Assembly: GCA_004794785.1 (NCBI GenBank)
Contig: SJOL01007384.1
Location: 367,898-431,897, forward strand
Length of the DNA: 64,000 bases
Source of the DNA: Opisthorchis felineus
Taxonomy: Eukaryota; Platyhelminthes; Trematoda; Opisthorchiida; Opisthorchiidae
Reading direction: 5' to 3'
The position numbers and the translations under genes are program-made. This document shows, piece after piece, positions 1 to 11,400 of this stretch. Under the pieces are notes generated by a model, which was given only the letters and a program-made list of their open reading frames with translations, searched no databases and had not been told where the DNA came from. The first letter of the stretch is position 1. Every line of letters begins with the position of its first letter.

Positions 1-32
1 ATCAACATGGCCTCTCTAGGTGAGACGCGCAC

Positions 33-95
33 CGCAGTGGTTCCCAACAGGGATGAAGCGGTTGTACAGTGCCTCTAGGTCTTTTCAATACTAAC
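33..95 (+). repeat. Dispersed repeat, copy 1
   Basis: About 63 bases resemble 1983-2045. Both start with GGTTCCCAA, continue with a GGATGAAG block and a TACAGTGC/TGCAGTGC block, and end in a CTTTTC stretch. It is probably a fragment of an old transposable element, but the family is not recognised. Confidence 0.4.
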
Positions 96-1982
96 TGAAT
101 CCACCTAAAGGGTGAAATATCGATGGAGCTTTCGGAATCACCTCACTTCCCATAAACACTGATTGAACCCATCGGTACCGACGTCTCCTAGACAAGCTTG
201 TCATTGAACTCGGACTTAAAGTTGAGCAATTGATTGAGATAATAAATCTCATTCAACTCTGCCTTTCGTTTGTATCGATATCTACATAATTGATTGTTTT
301 TAAAGGTAAAGCTGAGCAGATGAAAGCAAAATGCTGACAGTGCGAAAACTTTGTTTCCGAGTCAAGTCTAGCAGAGAGCACAAGGTCCACATTCCCGATT
401 AACAGATACCGTTAAGTGGACAACGAGCAATGCAGCTTTCGGGCACTCAAAGCAGGCACTACTGTGCATTTCTAAAACACAGTTACTGAATCCGTTTGGC
501 TATACACGAATGGAACACAGTGTAGCAGACCACTGTGTCGTTGTTGACGAGAAAGAAGAAAGAAAAAGGATTCGGTAGTAAATGAAGAGTTCTAGAACTG
601 CCAAAACACTGTCTCAAACAGGGCTAGAAACACTAAGAGAGATGAATGGCATACCGTATGATCGATCAGATAGACACACTGGATGCATACTCACCTGAAG
701 CAGTTTGGCGTACGTTAATACTTGTGTAGGGCGTCCACCGACATCCAAACAAGTCAGAACAGGTGTTTTGCAGCTCAGACCGGCATACCTTTGTAAAGCG
801 GACTCCAGGTTACGAGGTAATCCTGAAGGAACCTGGAGGTGCGGGGAAGCAAAACACGCATAAGATTGAAAGGGCAGTCAATGCCCCGTGGCGAGCCAAA
901 TAAAGCTGGCATGTGGGAGTCAGGGGGTACATGCAGCACCCACAATAGTGATCCCCCTGGCGTGCTTGTTGATAGATCGAACACATACATTCCAGATCAA
1001 TATTTCGCCCTGTAAGTGAACCCGAACTATGCTGAAAAGCTTTTCGACATCTTCATTGAGTTCCCAAATCTCCTCACACTACCAACAACATAGATTCCGG
1101 CTTTGCACGTAAACATTCGAGAGGATAGCCAACTGATGTGTTAGAATTGAGAAACAGAAGGTGAGTCCGATGCAATGGATCAACGCGGTGATTCTCCTCA
1201 TTACTACCTATCGAAAACTGCGAGGCGCCGCAGAGGAATTGGTTGTTTCGGGGTGTCAACAATTCACAGTGCATGAGGATATTGAGCATGGTGATTGGTC
1301 TTGAAAAGAACTCCTCGGGGCAAGAATTACACGCTATCTGACAAGTCTAAACACCGGGTAATGTTTACAAACGCACTTCTGCGTTTCAAATAATGTTCAA
1401 CAAGACAGAGCCAGAGACCAATTTCAAGACACCCAGGAAGGGTGGAATCGGGTCTGAAAAGTTCAACCGCATGATTTTAACTAGACAGCCATCGATTCCT
1501 ACGATCGTTTAATCTGCAGCCACTCGTTCCCCAGTGCTTGTTGGAACATATCAATCTAACATGTTTTATTTGCAGCGTAGAGACGCGACGACAGCCTACA
1601 TCGAACTTGCTTGAAATAATTGTCGAGAAAACATATAAACACACAGTCACAACCATTGGCATTTGTGTGCAGATAGGTTTGAGCTTGTCCAAGTGAACTG
1701 TGTGGCACATGATTCGGTTCTTACATGATGAGGGGCAGAGGCCTTATAGCACCTTCGTACCACCTGTCTAGGATCGCTTCAATAATGCTTGCGTTGCGCC
1801 CCGTGAAAGCATATCTCGAGTACAAAGGAGCCATAAATCCTGCGAATGAAGGATGAGTGCCACTACATGGAAGTTCACCACACTACTGATGAGCTGCTTT
1901 TGGAAGAAAGGTTTAGTCTCAACCACTAGCCGGAGGGTTGTGAGTTCCTAGGAACCTCGAGGTTACTGAAGTGAACACTGAT

Positions 1983-2045
1983 GATGGTTCCCAATAAGGA
2001 TGAAGGAGCCGTGCAGTGCTTCTTGGCTTTTCGGAATAAACCGGC
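1983..2045 (+). repeat. Dispersed repeat, copy 2
   Basis: Second copy of the repeat at 33-95, same orientation, roughly three-quarters identical by eye. It is preceded by GTGAACACTGATGATGG, which resembles the ACACTGATG half of the hairpin found near the 3' end of the RTE-like LINEs in this window, so it may be part of a LINE tail. That link is inference. Confidence 0.35.
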
Positions 2046-2933
2046 TTCACTTACATGACGAAATCCAGAGTGAACTTTCAAAATCTCTTCATACCACCAA
2101 CAAAGCCTATTGCCACACACGCTACTACCAAAAAATTGAGAAATATCTTAAAATCGGGTGCTTCTTCACAGCTCACTGCTAAACCATTTCGATAGATTGC
2201 ACGCGGTATTAAAGCGCAGAATAAGTTAGAGATATTCAAAATTGACTACTTTTTACGCTACGTGATGTAAATAGGTACAGGAGAACTCAGTGTCAGCAGA
2301 TCCAGCAAACCCGAAGAATTCAGTCATTTCGTAACTACATTTATCATTCTAGTGTAATAGAAAATGTCCTTTGAAGGCGACTACCACTAATGATTTCCAA
2401 TTCTAGAACGCACTTTACAATCCCATGCATTTTTCAAGATGGATAGACAGTTCTTGGCGCCCAAATTCTTACTAGACCTTTCTACTCCACCCGGAGACTA
2501 TTTTCTGTACAAGATTTATGAGGCTTCCATATCTTCGGAAAGTGACCGACGTACGTCGGTATCGGCCGATTGATAGAAAACATATTTCAGTGTACCGGGT
2601 GTGACCAAAACCACCCAGGAATAACCGACCATCGAACCGGGACTCTTCGTGCTGCAGGTACATGTAAACCACTTGAACACAAGTACAATGTGCATATCGA
2701 CCTTAAAACCAACAAAAACATACAAATCGCATTATGCATAACTCCCTTTTGAATGGAGATTAGATTGTTTTCTGTAAACTGTGAATTTGGATCCGGAGTT
2801 AACCGGAACTTAGTGTGTAGCTGTTCAAAAAACAATTCTGTTAACGCAAGATATTCATCGGATGAAAATCCGTTAATTTCGAGGACCCAGACAAACAAGT
2901 AGCTGTGAGGATACAAGAAGGAAACCAACTTAC

Positions 2934-3451
2934 AACGAGTTCCTCACCGCGCAAAGGTTGTGACGGAGGACCGTGTGGACGAGGTGCGGACGGATCGACC
3001 ACCGGCCGAACTAAAACTTGATCCTCCTCGTCAAGAAAATATTCGGGTAGCGGACGACGCTTTGGTCGTTTTAGAGTATTCACAAGTTGCTGAATCTTCT
3101 CAGACACGCGGTTTGGGCATATCAGACCGAGTTGGGAACGGTCGGGTTGTGAAACACCGGAGTCACGATGTGAGGAAGCATGGTCTGATTGTTCAGCAGC
3201 GTCACTGTTCTGGAAACTGGCTATAGAGGGCAGGTTCATAGCTGGAGAAAAGGTACTCTCCATGTGCTGTCCGGATTCTAACCAAGGAGATGAGGGGTCA
3301 TAGTGACCAGCACTAGTGGGAGGAAATAGACTGGCTGGTATGGTGGTATTGGGAGGTAAAACATTCACACCACCAAATACAGGAGTCTTGTGCGGAGTGG
3401 AGGTGAAGTGCTCGGGAGAAACATTGCTGTACATTGAGGAGGATGAAACGG
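2934..3451 (-). CDS. DIP2 homologue, sixth visible coding exon
   Basis: DIP2 proteins are large cytoplasmic proteins with a DMAP1-binding N-terminus and two adenylate-forming-like domains, linked to lipid metabolism and axon patterning in animals. This 518-bp exon encodes residues 262-433 of the part visible here. It is Ser/Pro/His-rich, then contains VSEKIQQLVNTLKRPKR (residues about 377-393), followed by a DPSAPRPHG segment and LRGEELVV. In animal DIP2 the same order (KIQQLxNTLKRPKR, DPNQPKPEG, RGE) leads into the first adenylation domain. The acceptor is a pyrimidine-rich CCCCTCTGTTTCACGCAG ending at 3452, and the donor GTAAGT starts at 2933. The exon enters with two bases completing a codon and leaves in phase 0. 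Human-type LREFF/LKEFF is replaced by LPEYF. The identification is strong from the conserved motif; the exon borders are inferred from splice signals. Confidence 0.9.
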
Positions 3452-3727
3452 CTGCGTGAAACAGAGGGGAACGGAAAATTAAGCAATGGAGGGATTTTCA
3501 TCTGGCAAAACGATAGGAAAACACTTCCTCGGCACCAAAGCCTTTCAGGGATCAAAGCTAATCATCAATGGTTTGCGTGTCTTGGATGATTACATGAAAT
3601 ACCTTGTCTCGGAAGCTGAGGACACAATGTAAAAAAGTCTAAACAGTTATATAGCTACAAAGCTGTTCCGTTGGTATGAAAAGCTGGGATCCCATGGTTA
3701 GGATAAAGTAGCAGTTCGAGGATTTGG

Positions 3728-3902
3728 TGGGGCGAGACAGCAAATAGCGCGAATTGACTGACTGGAAGGTCTGTGGTTGGAACCCGACCTCTGCATCTCG
3801 ACTTCGCCTGTCTAGGCTTGAACAACCCGGTAGTATCCCAGTCCCCGCGCTTCCTCCGGGTGGCATGGCAGATAGGCACCGAAAGGGTGTTACAGCTGAA
3901 CC
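3728..3902 (+). mobile_element. tRNA-derived SINE, full length, plus orientation
   Basis: Copy of the main SINE family of this window. The 5' head resembles a tRNA gene: a GGGCGAGA start, then a B-box-like GGTTGGAACCC around 3775-3785. The A-box region is decayed. The body ends in the family's 3' motif (CGAAAGGGTGTTACAGCTGAAC). It sits in the intron between the fifth and sixth visible DIP2 exons, in the opposite orientation to most other copies. Confidence 0.85.
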
Positions 3903-4039
3903 AGTGGAACATTTGTCAACCTCACAACAAGTTAAGATACACTCCAGATGATAAGCCTCCAACAATTCAGCCATCTGGGTTTCCCGCAAAGTTTAAGGTC
4001 TTTGTTTGATCCGGTCTACTGCAAAACAGACCTACAGAT

Positions 4040-5190
4040 TGACATAGACAGAAACATCAGTGTTCACACTGATGCTCCACTGCCGTGCAACCATAAAGCT
4101 CACCTAGTTATATTTAAAGCCCTAGAGTGAAGAGAAGAGAAAAAGAGTGGGTGAGAGAGGCGGAGGCGGCCTATGTCAAGCATTCTGCGGTGCCTACACC
4201 TCCAAGCGCTCAATCAGGCAATCTGGAAAGAAACTGACAGCACGAACGCAACTGATAACGGTCAGCCGCCGTTTCTTGCAATATCTCCAGCCAAGCACAG
4301 GCGGGGTCACGGAGAACACATCCTTAAAGGCATACAACACCAACAACACTCAAATTCTTCGTAGTCTCCTTCGAACCCTTCTACCAAGTCATAAGTTGTT
4401 CACCTCGCGGTTTGCACCATTCTGAAGGAGGCACGGAGGACAACACTCGTCTCAGTAGACGGTATTTCGGCGTGCGTACAACATGACCGAGCAATCGTAC
4501 TCGATGGTGCTGGATGTTTTCCGCGATTGGAGTACCTGCTGCGCAACCAAATACCCATTTTCTAATCACTTCGTTACTAATCCGTTGACGCCGTCCAAAA
4601 CCAGCAACGCTTCTGAGGCATCGGCGGTAGAAAACCTGAAGACGCCTCACATCATCTGTCCGCAGAGGCCATGTCTCGCACCCATACAACAACACGGCCC
4701 TTACTGTAGCCTGGTACACACGACCCTTAAGATCTAGTGAGATGCCTTTTTGACGCCACAAGTGACGCAAATTAGCAAACGTGATTCGAGCCTTCGAGAT
4801 TCGTGCACTGACTTCATCAGACACACTTCCGTCAGAGATAATACAACTTCCGAGGTATGTAAAATCCTTCACAACCTTCACTGATTCTCCTTGAATTGTA
4901 AGGGGTATGTTCAGAGACTGTTGGTTCTGAAGCAGGACTTGGGACTTTGAAGGTGCAGGGTGCGTGCCGAAAGATGGCATGAAGGTGTTCAGTCTATTCA
5001 ACGGGGTTTGTGCTTCGCCTTGGTCTTCAAAGATAAGATAATGGGGACAGGAATAACTGCGATCGATTAGCCTTAACATTAGGAGGTTCGGGGATATAGA
5101 CAAAACAACACCTCTGGACGGTGCGCGACCCAGACAGGAAGGGAGTAACAGCAGTGAATATTCTGTTTATAGAATTTGGCTGCTGAGCGT
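4040..5190 (-). mobile_element. RTE-like LINE, 3' part of reverse transcriptase and 3' end
   Basis: On the minus strand a long frame (4381-5103) carries typical C-terminal reverse transcriptase segments of an APE-type non-LTR retrotransposon: [67 protein letters not shown] and LLGHVVRTP. The DD catalytic block upstream is destroyed ([17 protein letters not shown] where YADDI would be expected). Below 4381 the frame shifts and runs into the 3' untranslated end, which closes with a hairpin at 4055-4074. The copy is 5'-truncated and dead. RTE-like is my best family call from memory; an SR2- or CR1-like assignment is not excluded. Confidence 0.85.
4055..4074 (-). repeat. 3'-terminal LINE hairpin, copy 1
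   Basis: A 20-nt near-perfect palindrome (CATCAGTG ... CACTGATG) lies at the very end of the minus-strand LINE. The same structure ends the LINE copies near 25344-25365 and 40093-40112, so it is a conserved 3' feature of this LINE family. Confidence 0.7.
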
Positions 5191-5243
5191 AGTCTTTCAC
5201 AATAACAGATAAGGAGCTGGAGGTAAAAAAACGGAGTACCGTG

Positions 5244-5420
5244 TCGTTTACCTGTGACGTCATTTCGATGCTCAGCTGCCATGCCACCCGAAGGAAGCAC
5301 GAGAACTGAGATACTTCCAGGCCACCCAAGCCAAGACAGGAACAGCCGAGATGTCGGAGTCGGATTCGAAATACGGACCCTCCGGTCATCAAAATTCCGC
5401 CTCGGCCACTGAGTAATCGG
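5244..5420 (-). mobile_element. tRNA-derived SINE, diverged copy
   Basis: Minus-orientation copy of the main SINE family, recognisable from its 3' end (reverse of TCGTTTACCTGTGACG) through GCCATGCCACCCGAAGGAAGCACGAG to a B-box-like GGATTCGAAA and an A-box-like CCACTGAGT on the plus strand. It lies 26 bp from the Merlin target duplication and next to the LINE fragment at 4040-5190, so it was probably inserted in that LINE before the transposon arrived. Confidence 0.8.
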
Positions 5421-5446
5421 AAGCTCAAAAAAACTGAGAGGGCTTA

Positions 5447-5454
5447 GCTGTTCT
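5447..5454. repeat. Merlin target-site duplication, left
   Basis: GCTGTTCT, identical to 6615-6622. An 8-9 bp duplication is the known signature of the Merlin/IS1016 superfamily. Confidence 0.85.
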
Positions 5455-5479
5455 GGATCTTTTACAGATAAGCCCCGCC
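5455..5479 (+). repeat. Merlin left terminal inverted repeat
   Basis: 25 bp starting GGATCTTTTACAGATAAG; 24 of 25 bases match the reverse complement of 6590-6614. Confidence 0.9.
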
Positions 5480-5547
5480 AAAAAATTAACCCCCGCCACC
5501 CAAAAAAGACTAGAAAAAAGAGGATATGAAATTTGTACTTTTAGTTT

Positions 5548-6422
5548 TTATTGAAGAGGGTGAAATTGGGACATGTCATTAATAATTTGCATGAAAAGGT
5601 CCGTTTTTCGGTACCTTTGCCTCCAAACGAACTCACACAAGTAGCTGTCCACTAAAGATCGGTGTGTGCCGCGTTGGCGTTTATTCTGCATCTTGTAGAC
5701 GTGCCAAACAGATTCGATGGTTTGTGTGTGAGCTCCAGTCGTTGGATGCACAAAGTTTTCGGTATGGTTAACCGTTTCATGAGTATAATTCATGTCAATC
5801 ATCGTTTCAATTCCTTGGTATGATGCCCACATATCGGAGATGATGATTGAGCCGGGAGCGATGCAGGCCTGGATTGTGTCCATCAAAGTGGCCGCAGTTC
5901 GATCTGGCACTGCATACATGAACACCTCTTTAGTTTCCCGGCAGATCCCTCCGAAAATGCACTGCTGGGGAAGGACTCGCCCTGCGTGGTTTTTACTGCG
6001 AGATATTACCGTTTCATCGATCTCGACGTGTAGACCTGGGCTGCCGATAACTGTTGGAGTCTGCAAAAGCCACCAGGCGCAAACCTGGCGAAGAAAGCTC
6101 TTCCAGTCAACAGCGGTCGTGTGGCTTATAGAAAATTCCTCTGAGCAGAATTTGATTTTTGCCAAATTTTCGGACCAGCAATAAATGAATAGAATTACTG
6201 TCCTAAACTCCATCCTAGACCGCTCCAGCCAAGTTCCCTTTCGAAGACCGATTTCTTGCCGACACAGTCGGACATTACACCTCCACCTGTTAGAAACAGT
6301 TGAAAGTTCATTTGGTGGCCATTGCTGCATAAACGTTGCTGCTGGATCACTCCGTGGCTTTGCAAAAAACGTATTGCCGTCTCCTTGTCATGAACGAGAG
6401 TTGAAAGCGTCAGAAAGTTCAT
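5548..6422 (-). pseudogene. Merlin transposase (IS1016-like DDE), one frameshift
   Basis: The transposase cuts and pastes the Merlin element by a DDE-type reaction at its terminal repeats. The long frame (5548-6330, 260 codons) has the complete catalytic triad: Asp in HVEIDET (residue 105), Asp in IIISDMWASYQG (166) and Glu in GAHTQTIESVWH (206), plus the family blocks FGGICRETKEVF and VPDRTAATLM. The amino-terminal part lies in another frame starting at the ATG at 6422 (MNFLTLSTLVHDKETAIRF, then an RRLCSNGH-type segment). The frames must cross near 6290-6310, upstream of WRCNVRLCRQEIGLRKGTW, which is the zinc-binding-like and helix region. A TAA precedes the 6422 ATG in frame, supporting that start. 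As read, the gene is broken by this shift; a small intron or a sequencing error would explain it equally well. Confidence 0.88.
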
Positions 6423-6589
6423 TTATGGTTTTACGTCCGAACGGAGAAAATTTTTGCACAAAATGAGCCTAGATGCGGATAAGGAATTGTTTTCGTCAAA
6501 AATAGGTCAAGGTTGTGTGTGTACATTAAATTGGAGCTGGCAAAAAGTGGCGGGGCTTAACTTTTCGCGCATGCACTTTTTGCATTAGT

Positions 6590-6614
6590 GGCGGGGCTTA
6601 TCTGGAAAAGATCC
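6590..6614 (-). repeat. Merlin right terminal inverted repeat
   Basis: Reverse complement starts GGATCTTTTCCAGATAAG; one mismatch to the left repeat. Confidence 0.9.
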
Positions 6615-6622
6615 GCTGTTCT
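6615..6622. repeat. Merlin target-site duplication, right
   Basis: GCTGTTCT, exact copy of 5447-5454. Confidence 0.85.
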
Positions 6623-8157
6623 GCCATGAAGAGCTCCAAGCGCAATGTTAATGGTAAACTGAATCAATCAATCCAGGCACACAACAACTGAAAATAAACG
6701 TCATTTTGACGGGCTAAGAAACAGCCACTGCACTTTCTTTTCAATACGTAAACTGTGGAATTTTCGAAGGTCGCCCAGTCGAACAAGACAGAGTAGGTAC
6801 AGTCTTCCCATGTTTTCGACCAGACTGGATCTTTATTAGCCACAGTTTCAGATTAATCAGTAGACAGACATTCCTGATGAAACGCCACAATTGTGGGATT
6901 AAAGCAAGGGAGGCGATCGGGCTGTTAGTTGGGTGCGGATCTGCCCGACTGATTCAGAGAGAAAAACACTATGACAAGCTTGGAATCTGGTGTACGCGAA
7001 TAGCAAGGAAGTTGGCAGAGCATGACTCACGGACAGGGGATGGCATGACAAATCAATAGTACATGGTGGGTAAGGTCAACCACAAGCATGATTGATGTGG
7101 CCGAAACGCTAGATGTCACACCGAACGGACAAGCGGAGAGAGATACAAAGAAACAGAGACGGATGCGCGCTACTGCATGCTAAAGTTTGATGAATCAGCC
7201 TTAATTTGTATTTGTTCCAAGAGCAGCCGTTTTGAACATATAAACAGGACCCGTCTTTTCTATGAAAGGAATATTTTGATACGCTCAAGAAGCTGGTGAG
7301 TGAGGCATACTGTTCAAACGACGTGCAAAAAATAAAGCATTTCATCAGCTTTGCTACCTCCTGTGTAGTCTAGCGGCACGAATGCACGAATCACCGCAAG
7401 ATATCTGTATCTCCAAACTCGCAATAAATGTATTGTCTTTCAGGGTAGCTACGAAGGTGGGGAATGATCCATCTGGTTTACAAATAGCAGACATATCCAC
7501 CAAGCCCACAACATAGACCAAAGCTTCCGTCGTGCGCCCACCCGATCAGTATTGATGAGACACTTCAGACGATCGAGGAATTCACCCGAGATGAACAGGA
7601 TGGACTATTATTACCATCATCACCATCATCAACAGTGGCACGATTACGGAATGGTATGGTGCTCCGTACATCAAACGACCGTCAAGACCGAGGAAATCTT
7701 TTTGTCCAACCTAGTGCTAGGTAGAAACGACTGACGGACGGACAGTCTATGGAATATCACCTATTACAGTCAGGGTCTATGACAATGGAGTGTAGGAGCT
7801 CTGAGGAGACATATCAACAGTTAACGATCACCAGACAGAACCCAGCTGCGCAGCAAACTGAGCTATCACATTAAACCTGCCGCCATTAGTGCGTTGATGT
7901 TCCACTTACTAGTTCATCAGATAACTACAGCAACCCAACTAGAACGAACTGATTAGACCATCGCCTCCAGTTGGTAGTCGTTTCTTCTAATGCTCGGATT
8001 TCTCTGTTGACGAAACCGTAACAAATGGAACCTATGTATTCTTGGCAAATGGTCTGTGACCGAACAGCTGAACTGAGTGGATGAAAGCGGAGGAACTACA
8101 AGTCCCACCAAAGAAGCTATCCGATACACAGTAATATTTTTGTATAAGTTGACTCAC
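6623..8157. other. DIP2 intron sequence, nothing recognisable
   Basis: Intronic sequence between Merlin and the next exon. It contains a short imperfect ATC/ACC-rich simple repeat near 7610-7632 and no frame with a recognisable domain. Confidence 0.5.
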
Positions 8158-8406
8158 GTGCGTTTTTGTTCCACATGGATGGTTGCCCATGCGAAGTGGG
8201 AGGAAGATCTGAGTCGGTCTGATATTGGGGTTGCTGTGGTACAGACGCAAATTCAGGTGAAACGAGATTCAACTGTGCGGCTGCTTGAGCGGCCAGCTGT
8301 TCAAAGGAGTCCGCAGAACACATGCCAACCGGTTCCGGAATATAAGTGCTCGTGCTTGACATTGGGGCCAGGTTGTTGTCCAATCGCGGCTTGTTGAGAT
8401 GAAGAC
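8158..8406 (-). CDS. DIP2 homologue, fifth visible coding exon
   Basis: A 249-bp exon encoding residues 179-260 plus the split codons at each end. It starts LHLNKPRLDNNLAPMSS, has an Ala/Gln-rich stretch (FEQLAAQAAAQLNL) and ends GQPSMWNKNA. This is the poorly conserved Ser/Pro/Gln linker between the DMAP1-binding region and the LKRPKR segment, so the sequence alone does not prove homology. The support is structural: an acceptor with a pyrimidine tract ending CCCAAACATACAG before 8406, a strong donor GTGAGT from 8157, an open frame throughout and phases (1 in, 1 out) that fit both the exon at 22556 and the exon at 3451. An extra exon on either side cannot be excluded. Confidence 0.75.
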
Positions 8407-11400
8407 CTGTATGTTTGGGAAGGAGTTGAAGAATATAAACGCCAAGAACTCATCTGAGTAGAGAAAGACCATAGTAAACTAACACTACGGTTCGTAGTAC
8501 ACTATAGAACTCAAACGTGCACCACAAGCTCTGCCGTTTCTCAATCTAACTTGCTTTTCAAAATAGTTACATGAAATCCCGCGAGAGAAAAAACCATCAC
8601 ATGGAAGGGTACCTTTACTCAGGGGGAACTTCACGCAAAATCGTGACTGGGAGCATAATGTTCTTTTGGCATCTCCAAAAGAGTCACTGTGTTAGGCTGA
8701 GAAAACGGATGCTCAATAACCGATTTAAAATATGCTCTAATCCCAAGGATGCGTCACCCAACATAACGGTAAACCTGGGGAGGTATTCACGTCAAGAAAA
8801 CAACAGTGTGGATGCAGCTCAATAATTGAACCTGATAGGAAAAAGTTACTAAAAAAAGGTGGTGAAAGGATTGTTATCGTCATTCACCAGCCAGGTTGGT
8901 ATCACGTGTACTGTCAGCCCTCGTCACCATCTATCAACTTGCCGTTTCTAGAGAAACCAAACTTTGGGTAAGTCAACTGTGGTGTCTTTTGGAATTAGTG
9001 GATCTATAGTAGAGAGGAGTCATCTGAAACACGTCCACTAAGATGTTCTTCGGTGTGCAACACATCACATTGCTTCAGTATATTGCAGCCTTTGGTACAA
9101 AACCGCTGGGACAGAAAATTTCGCGAGCGTGATGTTTCAGCATTCAACGATGGCCGGCATGCACACCCATCCGGTGATGGTGAGCACAAACTCGGGCAGC
9201 AGTAAAGGTTGATGGTAAGGATTGATAGTAACTGAAGACATTTGAACTGTATCACTGATCTATTGACAACCAAGCACAGTACAAAAACGCAACAAGAAGT
9301 GAGGCCGTCGGCACGGACACAAGCAGGAGCAGAATCCCGTAATCGATCGGATGTATTACGTGTAGTTTTGTGAACTGATTACAATTTTGTGTTTGCTAAG
9401 CCAAAATAATTACATATGGCAATAGAGAGAGAGGGAAAGAGGCAAAAGATAGCCATTTTTGGGTACTAGGTGGGATCAACGAGGTGTGGCAAAGTTGTCC
9501 TCTTTTAAGACAACCTTTTTCCCACAAACGAGTGAACCAAGATGCCACGACGGGCTGATCATGTGCACACAACCCGTTCAGTTTTCACATCCCGAATTGT
9601 GTCGCACGTTTGCGGTCTAGAGTTCTCTCGGTAAGTTTTGGAGATGCGGAAATTTTTTTTCGAGGATCTCAGTGACATAGAAAATGATCATGTTTTAACC
9701 AGGCTGAGATTAGTGATAGAATGGACAGGTAACTGCCTTTGGACAGGCCATCAAAAAGACCGTCCGAAAGTGATTTCTTCTGGAAACTGATCCTAAATCA
9801 AGCTTCTGCTCTGGATAGCCTGTCCAGAAATGGCTAACTCACAGTAGCTCCCCTCCAACGACGTTCCGGCCAAAGTGTAACTCGACCAATCGACTGACTG
9901 AAAGGAACGATGTGTGTACACCCTTTTGGCACCCAACCCATTGTGAGCCGCTAGGAGTTTCCGGCTTCGGCTGCCACATCGAACCACATCGAAGGGTTAT
10001 TGCGTGCAATATGCGATTTGCGCTGAGCCGTCTACGAAGCTATCAGAAGGCCCTTTACCCGGCGTGAACCTCGGGACTGCTCTGAACCTATTGTGTTTGG
10101 CTAACCGCCCATAATTATCAAATGGCGTGGGGAGAACAAAACAGTGGAATCCTACCACGCGTACAACACCACTCGTGCGAGGCACTCGATGCACATACAC
10201 ATGATTAGCTAGCTGGTGTCGGCCACTGTTCAATAGTGGCCACTGGTAGCACTGCTGCAGACTTGACAACCCAGCAGCTGAACTCAAAGGTGTTTGTTTT
10301 GGGTTAACTAGGGACCACACCGGTTCTGTGGTTGATTATGTTTTGATCTACCTGAGTGATAAGCCTGAAATCGTGCTGCAGGTGAAGTTCCTTGGGCTCT
10401 ACCGTCTAACTCATCAAACGAAACAAAAGGGCAACACCAGGACGAACGAGCATTTAAGTCCAATCCGTTCGTCGATGAACTTTTGTACCGGGCAGTACGG
10501 AGTACAAGCAACCGGATCAAGTACTGCATCCAGACGGAGAGGAGTAATCGCTAGTCTCAGGTCTCTCAAATTCGTCAATCACACGGAATGGGACAACCTC
10601 CAGCATACGGTTTGGGTTTCGCCCATTCAGTCTTACAGTAGCGCTAGTTGCAGCATATTTTGCAACCACGCCAATTGAAGAGTTTAGCTCCAGAAGCACA
10701 CACACAAAAAAAACGGTTGAATGGGGAAACCAACCACCAGCAAAACAGATAAAGTCTGTCTACCATGATAAAAGGAAGAACTTGAAGGCACTACTGCAGG
10801 CGATCTCTATTTAAATGCTACCACCATTATACTCCTGTAGTTCGATTCTAAAAAATACGAATATAAATTGAGGAGAAAATAGATTGTTGGTGGTTCGAAT
10901 TTATCTATCCTTAACTAAAAGCTAATACCGTCTTTCGGCTTCCGATCAACAGCAGTCATGCAGTACAGGGGGTTCTGAGGAATCAGTCTCACGAATAACC
11001 GAAATCAATTGGCTTTGAAAACTTGATACCGTGATGATCGTACATTACATGTCTGCACGCTTACGCACGCTGTGGCTCATCAGGACCGCGTTCGATGGGA
11101 ATGCGGGCTAAAGTTTCAGTCCATTTGGCTAGCAACCTACGGCGTTTCTCATGAAGAATATGGGCGGTAGTAGCTGTTTGGCAAGTAAATCACAACGACC
11201 ATGGTATTGAGATGCCAATCACGCAAGCCGTCACGACTAGAACTAGGGAGAACTCGATGGGCAAGCCGAACGATCGATACAGTAGGATTAGCACGCAAAA
11301 GTGATGGAATGTAATAGGAAAGACGAGTAGAAAACCTCGCTTCTCCTTATGTTCAACACGGTTGCACCCGCCAAGGGATGTTTTCCGAAACGAAGTGTAA

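Larger units (their letters stand above)
1..2933. other. DIP2 intron, no recognisable exon
   Basis: This stretch follows the GTAAGT donor at 2933-2928 on the minus strand and should be intron of the DIP2 gene. I looked on the minus strand for the conserved start of the first adenylate-forming domain that must come next and found no matching peptide, so the next exon probably lies outside the window. The only structure seen is a short dispersed repeat present twice (33-95 and 1983-2045). The short open frames here show no recognisable domain. Confidence 0.6.
5455..6614 (-). mobile_element. Merlin DNA transposon, nearly intact
   Basis: A 1,160-bp element with terminal inverted repeats beginning GGATCTTTT (25 bp, one mismatch), exact 8-bp flanking duplications and a single minus-strand transposase gene. 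The CCCCGCCA block of the terminal repeat recurs inside each end (near 5490 and near 6547-6590), a subterminal repeat that could be a second transposase contact. It is inserted in a DIP2 intron beside a SINE. Identical duplications and near-identical termini point to a fairly recent insertion. Only one frameshift is apparent in the transposase. Confidence 0.92.

Noticed and set aside
2587..2933. Extension of the DIP2 exon past 2934 as coding
   Set aside because: A strong GTAAGT donor sits at the end of the conserved RGEELVV segment, and the frame beyond lacks any DIP2 similarity.
4147..4425. 92-codon plus-strand frame
   Set aside because: It is antisense to the LINE 3' coding end.
5792..6184. 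130-codon plus-strand frame
   Set aside because: It is the antisense shadow of the Merlin transposase.
11060..11100. Another hammerhead ribozyme (CTGATGAG on the minus strand)
   Set aside because: No GAAAC follows at the required distance and no stem II can be drawn.
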